In this document: one piece after another, positions 55,932-64,000 of the stretch
Position numbering within the stretch: position 1 is the stretch's first letter
Layout: each line of letters begins with the position of its first letter
Assembly: GCA_019915135.1 (NCBI GenBank)
Contig: JAHLMK010000020.1
Span: 124,001-188,000 of the forward strand
DNA length: 64,000 bases
Source: Strobilurus pachycystidiatus
Taxonomy: Eukaryota; Basidiomycota; Agaricomycetes; Agaricales; Physalacriaceae
Direction of reading: 5' to 3'
Notes under the pieces: model-generated
Told to the model about the DNA's origin: nothing
Seen by the model: only the letters and a program-made list of their open reading frames with translations
The model's database searches: none
Translations under genes and position numbers: made by a program

Positions 55932-56661
55932 ATGTCTAATCTTCCACTGCCGGAGACGCCAGAGCAGGTGATTCTGGCAATGCTCGAAGGACGGGATGCG
56001 GGTTGCGAGTATTTGAATCTTGAGGCGAATAGAGGTGCGCAATCCTAATCATCATCAATGTCATCGCATACTGATTAGTATACATCCTTCCATAGCCTTT
56101 GTCCGCCGTGCTCGACACAGGAACCCAACGTGGATGCCTTCCCACTATGAAACCGTCGGCGACGAGGACGACATCAACATCATCATCCTGTCCACGCTCA
56201 TCCTTGACGCTCATCCGCCATATATTCCGACATCTACTCCCCAGATGCCTTGGGTTGATATCACGGACGATGGACTGCCAAGGGTCTATACGCAACTGGT
56301 GAATCGGGCTATCCAACACTTGTGTGAGCTACCCATCCCGCGTCGCCCACAAACACCGCAGCCGTCATCTCCCATTCCACTTTGCGCAGAATGCCAAGGG
56401 CCTGTACTTCGCACAACGCCTATCATTGCCAGCGGAAATGCATGGGTTCTCGATTGCCGGCATATACTCGATGGACCGTGCGCATACGATCTCATGTCCA
56501 GCGCTGTGTTTTTTGAGGACGGAAGAGCTGACGGGCTTGACGGTAGTGTTACCTTTCAGTGGGAGTGTCCTGTCATGTTATGCAAACTACCTCATCTTAT
56601 AATTAGAGACGCTGACGGACACTGGAGATTAGATAGTCGCCTGCTACCATGGTCACCCTAA
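55932..56661 (+). CDS. Small Cys-rich protein with degenerate RING-like pattern
   Basis: Exons 55932-56034 and 56096-56661 sum to 223 codons. The start MSNLPLPETPEQVILAML follows a CT-rich leader. The N-terminal half has ANRAFVRRARHRNPTWMPSH and a hydrophobic strand/helix (INIIILSTLILDAHPPYI). The C-terminal half has LCAECQGPVL, WVLDCRHILDGPCA and FQWECPVMLC, i.e. CxxC...C-H...C...C....C, which resembles a shortened RING/zinc-ribbon. No other domain is recognised. A ubiquitin-ligase-like role would be a guess. The pairing with a DUF6532-type gene is seen here only once. Confidence 0.55.
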
Positions 56662-57190
56662 GTTACGCTAGCACGCCTTGACATATAGTATCAATAGTAG
56701 CAATACACGCACTTCTATGAGACTAATGTTGGGATATAATGCTTCAGACCGGAGCGAATGTGTGCCTGCAAAATCGATGACCATATAAGGTTAACAAATT
56801 GCAGGCACCAGAGCGGGACTGCGTAGAGTCTCGCAACAGTTTAGTCTTTTACGAGACAAGCAAGACAGTTGGTGCTTGACGGGTGGCCCTAGAAATGTCC
56901 TACGTCCGTCTCAATCACCTCGTAAGAGCACTGATTGAAATACTGGACGCACCAACTTTGGCGACCAATTCAGTGATACGTCAGAGGGAGGACGCGGACG
57001 CGAACACTTAACTTTGAGTCCACGATTGGGGGTACGAGTCAGTAGGGCAATTACTGAAGAGATTGTCTTAGACTAAGTACGCAGATTGCTAGCACAAATT
57101 GAGACAAGCCTCACGTTCCAGAGACAACATAAAATTTGATAGCATAGGAAATCAACATTATTGTATAGTATAGCTCGACTCTACAACAGT
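56662..57190. other. Intergenic region with a small palindromic repeat
   Basis: No gene. At 56762-56808 GTGCCTGCAA and TTGCAGGCAC form the ends of a 47-bp inverted repeat that contains TATAAGGTTAAC. The same family flanks the Harbinger element at about 40773-40800. Confidence 0.5.
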
Positions 57191-60100
57191 TCACGTCTTG
57201 GATTTCTTATATTTTCCCCTTGGTGCAAGAGGCGCAGTGCGCTTCTTACCAATAAGCTGTGCAGGCCCTTCGTCTCCAAACGCAGGCAAGAGCGTCGATT
57301 CCAGGATACTCTTCTTCCCTTCCGCTTGTGCAGCCAAAGTCTTCTCCTCGCGGCGGTGCTTAACCCATAACTGGAGAGTATTCAGACCCCAGGTTTGACG
57401 CTTGTCGCCAGCAAGCTCTTTTCCGTTGATGATCAGGCTTCCGCCTAACTGTCGTCGTTCCTCAAGCTCTTGGATGATGGCACGCGGGGACGACATGCGT
57501 TGCTTCGATTCCTCATCGATCCACTCGGGAATCTCGCGGAAACGCCCATATTGTTTGCGCATCTGATAGAAGAGTAAGTCATGTGTACATCAATTGTGAA
57601 ACATTATACCGTGGTCGTCGGGCGCCACTTTGCCTGAAAGTATTGCTCAACCATTCGAAGAGGTGGCTTCATTCCAGTCTGATCTCCAGCCTCGTTGAAT
57701 ACAGCCTCACCTAGAATTTGGGAAAACGGTGAGAATCAGAAGTGAGAAGTGAGAGAAGATATACCGGTGTTGTATACATCCCACACATCGGCAACACTGG
57801 AGTATTTGTCAAGTGTTTTCGACGGAGCCCAGGCGGGCCATAATTCGTCAGGCTGCTTCACAAGAGGGAAGATATCATTCTCCCAGCTCGTCGAGCGGTT
57901 TCCAAGAATCATAGGCCAGACTGGGTTCATTTCGCCAGATGCAACAAACGCAGCCGCACTTGGTAGTACGAGGTCGACTTGGGAAGCGCTGTGTACCACC
58001 TCTGCAGTGTCCGAGACTCCAGCTGGTTGGCCCACATTTTGAGCACACGCACGAAGCGGGGAGCCATTGGATGTAGGCGTCAAGTAGACATCTAGTTGGT
58101 GTTCGGACTCGGTTGATCTTGTATTCGCAACTGCTGGAAATCAAGTAAGAGCTATAGCTTCAATTCAGACAGTTGAGACCTACTCAGTCGCTTGGTATAG
58201 AGCGATTGTGAAAACCCCTTAGCGGGGGATAGTGGCGCAGTACGACGTTGAATGAGCGTAGTCAATCTCATCATTTCCGTTTGATATCGGTCAAGCATGG
58301 CACTCTGGCGCTGAAGCTGAATTTCCCACTGCTGCATTGCACGCCGAAGGCTTTCGTCTTGAATTGTGGATAGGTCGACAGGTGCCTGAACGTCTTGTTC
58401 AAGTCGGGCCAAATCCGCTGGAAAGGTGACAGTCATCCATTTTTGAACTTCGGGTCGCGCTAAAGCTGGTAGTCGAAAGAGAGCAGATTTTGGCGAGATT
58501 TGATATATAGCTGCGGCGCACTAAGCAAGTGTGAGATGCTGAGATGAAAGGACGAGACAACTTTACGTTACCTGGAACAGATACGGACGTAACATGATGA
58601 CAGTCTCCCAGAACTTTGTCGTGCCCAAGCGATTGAGTTTTCCTAAGATACCAGTTAGATGTGAACGTACATAGCATCAGAGCTGAATATTCGAACCTTT
58701 AACCGTTGGCAGAATCTTTTCCGCCATCGGGCAAATATGACCGAGAAACTCTTCAGGGACTTTAACACGACGCCAAACAGGATTGTAGACCTCATGGTCT
58801 TTATATCCCGCACATCCAAGGATTGCCTAGTGTGACCGCAAAGCATCAATATGTTTCACCTGAACGTGGCGGCTAAGATCGTACCTGCTTCGGAAATTGA
58901 GGAGCGTAGGTTGTCCCATATTGTCCTCCTTCTCGCTTCCAGCCAAGACGGCTAGTTTGCTCTTCTTGAACACTGTCAAAAACGTAATCAGTAAATGAAA
59001 AAGAGAGGGACGGAAATGTATACGTACCCTTGTTTTTCCTGGAGATAGCCAAGAAGATGTCGCGGGAGATGCTGTTTTATCTTTGACTCAAATCCGGCCT
59101 TCTTGAATGCACGCGCATACAGGTTATATAGAGCGCTGTCAGAATACGGGACTTCAGGGTCTGACCCAAAAAGAAGACGGATCTATGGACATCATAAGCT
59201 TGGGCAATTTGGGTACGAAGACCAAAAACGTACGCGACGCCACGACTTATTAGAGGTCCAGTCAATATCGTACTTCCCGCACAGATCGAAGCAGTCGAAG
59301 AGCCAATGACAGTAGATGGCGATACCGCCAAGCGGACACATTGTGGGGTCTCTATGAGCAATGAATGTTGTATATACTGGGTTCACAACCTGGATAAATG
59401 TTAGAAATATAGAAATTACATCAACAACTTGATATATATACCGTTCGTAGTCCTCGCTTGCCGGCCTTCTCTTCACCTTGCATACCGAGGATGGCAGGGA
59501 TTTCAGTCTGGCGGTTCGGGTGAAGCATCGTATAGCTTTGCATTTCGCACAGCTTCAGTGCACGAATATCATCGCCTCGGTTTCCACTGGCGCTTTGGCA
59601 TGACCATGCTACATGACCAAATACGGCGCTCTTTGCTACAGAGATGTTAGAATCAGAAAGATGTGATTGATTTTACTCAGCATACTTTCACGAGGCGAAA
59701 GAAGAGCTATTCGGACTCGCGCGATAACGTCATCACCAACGGTAGACAGGAACGTATTGGCGACAATATCAGGCGCATCATCAGCGCCTTCTCCGAGGCC
59801 TCTGTAGAAGGTGAGAACAGTCAGGTTGGCACGTACAAAGGAGAAAAGAATCAGAAAACAATGTGCACACAGTTTCCGTCATAGTCCAGGGTCGGCACGC
59901 GTACATTGGTGCACACCAAAATAAAAAGGTGGGATAGAACGAGGAGGAAACACGTACTCTCGCTCTCGGTTGAGTGCCTCATCCATGCGGGTTTTGAGTG
60001 CCTCAAGGACATGTTGACTTCGACAAGGACGCGTCGATTTGAGTTTTGGGTCTTCCGCTTCCTGAAGCTTTCGAAGACGCAACACTCCAAAGTACAGCTT

Positions 60101-61862
60101 CTTCATCTGGGACTGTGGTGATTATGAGTGAGCAATGTCATGTCAATCTTGCTAGAAAGTAGTACTCACGGCACCAACACGACTACCGGGGATAATCAAG
60201 CCCTTTTTGCTGAACTTTGGGCGTTCGGCCGTGTACTCAAGAAAAACAAGTAGCGCGTGGTCGTCAATGATCCTATCTCGCACTTTTCCTGAGCCAAGTG
60301 CAGTAACAAGGAAACGCTGTTGTCAAACAGGTCACTAATTGGTAGCAGCTGGAACGAATGAGCCATTACCTCCCAGTCTCGTACTACTGCTGATTGCGTG
60401 CGTAGCCCTCCGACACGTCGATTCTGTTCGTACCGATTCGCCGCTGCCACACGGACCTGGGTCTGATAAGTGTCGTGCTCGTCAAGATCTGAAAAGAGGA
60501 TGTCAGAGTCAATAAAAAGTCATCGGGAGAATACATACCAGAGTCTTCGTCTCCATCACCTTCATTGTCGTTGTCATCATAGCCCAACACCTCTTGAGCG
60601 GTTCCATCGCGATAATTCTCCAGAAGTTCGGCGTCTGTCATATTGTTGATGGTCTCTTCAATTGATGAAGCAGGGCGACCGGGTGACTGACGCCGCCGAA
60701 TTCCTCGAACAATGTGCTCAGGACCAGCGTCCATCTCATCCTCGGCGGCAGTGATCTGAGCAGCCTCAATGATAGCCACATCGGTACTTGGATCGCCGGA
60801 GAGCGGGGGGACACGCCAGAGAGAAGGGTCTATGTTGTTGTCGAAGTCGGTGGGAGAGTGGGCGAGAGTCACACTCGGAGTAGGAAGGGATTTGGGAGAT
60901 GGACTCGATACTGCAGATGGTAGGAGTTTAAGTGCACCAACAAGGATGTTGATCTTCTCTTTGAATAGCCCTTCACTGACGTTTCGCGCCTCTATGAAGT
61001 AACGAACAAAGTGATAGAAGCCCGAGATGCCGCCCTTACCATTGCGTAACAGAGCTTGCACCTCGTCACTAGACATAGCCCATCCAAAGACGTCGTGGAC
61101 CATTCGGTTAAGTCCATGCTCCCAGAGATCGTCGCCGTCTGCAGAGGAGCTGACACAAAGGGCGGGATCACAGCAGAACACCGCGAGCGGGTCGACACCA
61201 TCCGCACTGGCAGAGATGGAGGCAGCATCGACACGCTCGATAGCGTCTTTCAGGGAGTTGAGAAGTGGAGAACGTGAGGGTGGGAGTGCAGGCTGTGGAA
61301 CGGGAACACGCTGAGAGTGAGAGTGAGGCACGACTGGAGATGAGGATGGCTTGGTGGCTTTTTTTGGTAAGGAACGCTTAGCGGTGGTGGTTGCAGCGGA
61401 TGAATGCGAGCCAATGACAGAGCGTGTTGGTGTGTCAGAGGCAGCCGTGTATGTGGAAGCATGCTCGCGTCGTGGCTGCCCGTCCGGGTACCTGTACTGC
61501 ATTATAGTAGGTGAATGGAAGCTGAGTTATGCTACACGCACCAGTATTTTTCCAAACGCTCTTGTAGCGCCGTCACACTTGTTGATGTGCCATACTTGAT
61601 ATGGTCGGTAGCGTCGCAGGCGTCTCGCAACGGCTGTTTTTGCCTGAATGAATGCCTACAAAAAGGTCGGTCAGTCTGCGAGCAAGCATGTAGATACAGC
61701 TTACAGGTGGGCGCGAAACTCGTCAAGCGGCTTGAGCGATCCGTTTGGGAGAAGAGCGGAGAAGACCCGGGCTGGTTGTTTTGACAACGCCTTGATGGGT
61801 GATGGGGGCGCTCCGGGTCCAGGGACAGCAGTGATGCTTGATTGAAGGCGTGGTCCCGACAT
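57191..61862 (-). CDS. Crypton-type tyrosine recombinase with GCR1_C-like C-terminus
   Basis: About 15 short exons run from ATG at 61862 (MSGPRLQSSI) to the stop at 57191. The N-terminal 450 residues are S/P/D-rich with little order. The recombinase region contains SAVVRDWERFLVTAL, GSRVGASQMKKLYFGVLRLR, SGNRGDDIRALKLCEMQSY (catalytic Arg candidate), MQGEEKAGKRGLRT, AHRDPTMCPLGGIAIY, and HLPRHLLGYLQEKQG (His/Arg box) with SRLGWKREGG. This is the Ndc10-domain-II type fold found in fungal Cryptons. The C-terminus DVWDVYNTG...PPLRMVEQYF, RKQYGRFREIPEWIDE matches the GCR1_C DNA-binding domain. No inactivating change was noticed, but not every splice site was checked. Cryptons move by recombination without terminal repeats, consistent with none being seen. 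Confidence 0.75.
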
Positions 61863-62268
61863 TAAAAGTTGTATTAGAAAGGGATTGAGGATAAAATTAA
61901 GAGTGGGGTAAGATACGGGCGGGGTGACGCGACGTGGTGAGGGAGAGGGAGGGAGTTTGCCTTGTCCCGTCGTTACCCTAAAGCGGTCACCAAACGGTCG
62001 TGACCGCCGGCCAGACTCAAGCCCCGGGTCACCATCCGATCGTGACCGTACCTAAAGGTCAGGCTATGGGGTCTCCACGTTCTTTTCCGGCTTACTTATG
62101 CTATCCACAGCGTCATGGTCAATCCCTGGCCAATCCCGTTCGTCCCATTCAATCATTAATCGATGCAATCTGCCTCCGTCGAAGTGTTCCATGTGGGTGC
62201 ATCCGCTCAACGGCACATCTTCGTTGCAGACTGAGACGCTCATCTCCACTATCCACCAGACGCTCTCG
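61863..62268. promoter_or_regulatory. Intergenic region with GGTCAC/GTGACC repeats upstream of Plavaka
   Basis: Between 61983 and 62048 two related units occur: GCGGTCACC then CGGTCGTGACCGC, and GGGTCACC then CGATCGTGACCG. They are subterminal-repeat-like for the transposon that follows. No gene is seen. Confidence 0.45.
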
Positions 62269-64000
62269 ATGTCATCAGCCAAATCCAGCTTTTTGTGCTC
62301 GGCATGCAATAAGGACTTCCGACGTGTCAACAACCTCCAGCAACACTGGGACAAGACTGCAAATACTGCGTGTCAGCACGCTGGCATCGAGCATAAGGAG
62401 CGAATCAAGCGCACCTCAGCTCTGCCCCGCCGAAATCCTACCACAAAACATCGTTCACCCACTCCTAGACCTCCTTCTCCCAGCCCTTCTCCACCACCCA
62501 ATGAGCCTCCTGCTGCATTTGTGGGCGATGTCTTCGGCCTTGTGGACGACTATACTCCTGATGATTTCCCCGGCCTTGGACTCGAAGAGGATGGTGGTGA
62601 ACCTCCGGCCTCTGATGCCGAAGCGGAACCTCAGGATCCTGGAGTAGACAGTGACGCGGACGAGGGTGGCATTGATAACTTCTGGGAGCCACCACGTCGT
62701 ACGACTGTCGAGGATGTCCCCGACACTGATGACAATGAGATGGATATAGACTCCGAGCTCCGTCAAGACCTCACTCGCCGGTCTCCATCCCCTCCCCATC
62801 GCTCGCCTTCTCCTCCTCTGGGCATTGATGCATCAACTGTCGTCGAAGGCCCTCTGACCGCTGCTGCTGCAGCTCACATTGCACGGCTGTCTACCGCTCA
62901 CGTAACTCGGTTTCCGAGTGCCGGAGCAGGTGCACCAGTTCCTGACACGCCTCCATCCGCCAATGCATATCTCAAGTATGAAAAGGCCTTATCCAATCCG
63001 GCCATCGATGTCCCGTTGGGCCCTTACGGTCCCTTTCAGAATGAGCTGGATTGGAAGATTGCAGAATGGGCCAAATTAGATGGGCCGAGTGCATCCTCTC
63101 TCACACGACTTTTGTCGATAGAAGGCGTAAGTTGAACTTCTATTTGAAGCTTATAATAGCGCTCAGCTTCACGCTTTGTTAGGTCGTTGATAACTTGGGG
63201 CTAGGATACAAGAATGCGACTGAGCTCAATGCCATCATTGACAAGAAGCTCCCATCGCGGCGACCTCAATTTGTGGCAGAAGAGATCATCATTTCGAATA
63301 GATCTTTTGATGTATATCGACGAGATGCAATTGAGTGCATTCGGGCCCTCTTCGGTGATCCCAAGCATAACGAGTATCTGTGCTTTGTTCCTGAGCGTCA
63401 CTATGCCGACGCTGACAAGACTCAGAGGCTTTATCATGACTTTCACACGGGACGGTGGTGGTGGGATACTCAAGTATGTTCATCTCCGAATAGCAAGAAA
63501 GTGCGCAACTAACTTCCGAGCAGAAGGCCGTCGAGAAGAACACACCAGGAGCGACTATCATTTCGGTTATCCTCTCCTCAGATAAGACTCAAGTGACGCT
63601 CTTTCGAAACAAATCTGCGTATCCTGTTTATATGACAATCGGGAATCTTCCGAAGGACATTCGCCGTAAGCCCTCTCGCATGGGGCAGGTTCTTCTCGCA
63701 TATCTCCCCACAGCAAAGCTTGAGCACATCAAGAACAAGGAGTCACGTCGCCGTACCATGGGCAATCTATTTCACGCTTGCATGCGACGCATTCTCACGG
63801 GACTCAAGGAGGCAGGAATCACGGGCGTGGTAATGCGCACTGGGGATGGTGTAGCCCGTCGTTGTCATCCTATCTTTGCTGCGTACGTTGGGGACTACCC
63901 AGAGCAAGTTCTTGTCACTTGTACTTATTCTGGTGATTCGCCTGTCTGCGAAGCTCCAGCAGATGAGCTAGGAGATTATCCTTGTACACACGAGTACCGC
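62269..64000 (+). CDS. Plavaka-type (CACTA-like) transposase, 5' part
   Basis: Exons 62269-63126, 63183-63473 and 63524 to beyond the window edge. The start MSSAKSSFLCSACNKDF opens a Cys/His finger (C-x2-C...H...C); a P/S/D/E-rich linker follows. The catalytic N-terminal half contains PYGPFQNELDWKIAEWAKLD, ELNAIIDKKLPSRRPQF, CFVPERHYADADKTQRLYHD, TGRWWWDTQ, GATIISVILSSDKTQVTLF, MTIGNLPKDIRRKPS, NLFHACMRRIL and GDGVARRCHPIFAAYVGDYP. These blocks are hallmarks of the Plavaka superfamily, which is widespread in Agaricomycetes. No stop or shift occurs up to 64000, so this copy is intact as far as seen; the remainder lies outside. Confidence 0.88.

Overview
The window reads as nuclear DNA of a mushroom-forming fungus (Basidiomycota, Agaricomycetes). 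Genes have many 45-60 nt GT-AG introns. Protein families are basidiomycete-typical: KDZ transposase with a linked TET/JBP dioxygenase, Plavaka transposase, DUF6589- and DUF6532-type proteins, Crypton-type tyrosine recombinase, PIF/Harbinger with a Myb-like partner, and LRR-type F-box proteins. No rRNA, convincing tRNA, CRISPR or prokaryotic feature was seen. All family names rest on motifs read by eye; no search was run.

Layout. 1-943: an 8-bp-TSD MITE inside a minus-strand gene fragment. 944-13500: a candidate 12.6-kb composite DNA element with inverted termini, carrying four cargo-like genes (1.2-6.8 kb), an intact TET/JBP-like 5-methylcytosine oxygenase (7.5-9.5 kb) and a decayed KDZ transposase (9.7-13.3 kb). 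13.5-16.2 kb: a beheaded TATA promoter/start-codon fragment and an intact multi-exon gene of unknown function. 17.3-21.9 kb: a zinc-finger gene and a DUF6589-type gene that may be a DDE transposase. 24.4-27.2 kb: a broken fragment resembling a transcription activator and an intact seven-exon gene. 28.87-35.46 kb: a 6.6-kb element with about 450-bp inverted repeats and TTAA target duplications, containing a 16-bp minisatellite in 125-bp higher-order units. 37-39.8 kb: two degraded F-box genes. 40.80-44.09 kb: a PIF/Harbinger element with TAA duplication, transposase and Myb-like gene, itself holding a MITE. 44.2-52.3 kb: a very large gene (Ulp1-like protease, zinc modules, transposase-like domain) split by a 2,048-bp insertion whose removal restores the reading frame. 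52.6-56.7 kb: a DUF6532-type gene divergent from a small Cys-rich gene. 57.2-61.9 kb: Crypton-type recombinase gene. 62.3-64 kb: start of a Plavaka transposase that runs off the window.

Overall this is a repeat-rich island of nested transposons. The most notable system is the TET/JBP plus KDZ element with its cargo. There an apparently functional DNA-modifying enzyme sits beside a dead transposase inside one pair of inverted termini. Several genes differ from an open frame by single bases in homopolymers, so some of the decay could be assembly error; in-frame nonsense codons elsewhere argue that at least part is real.
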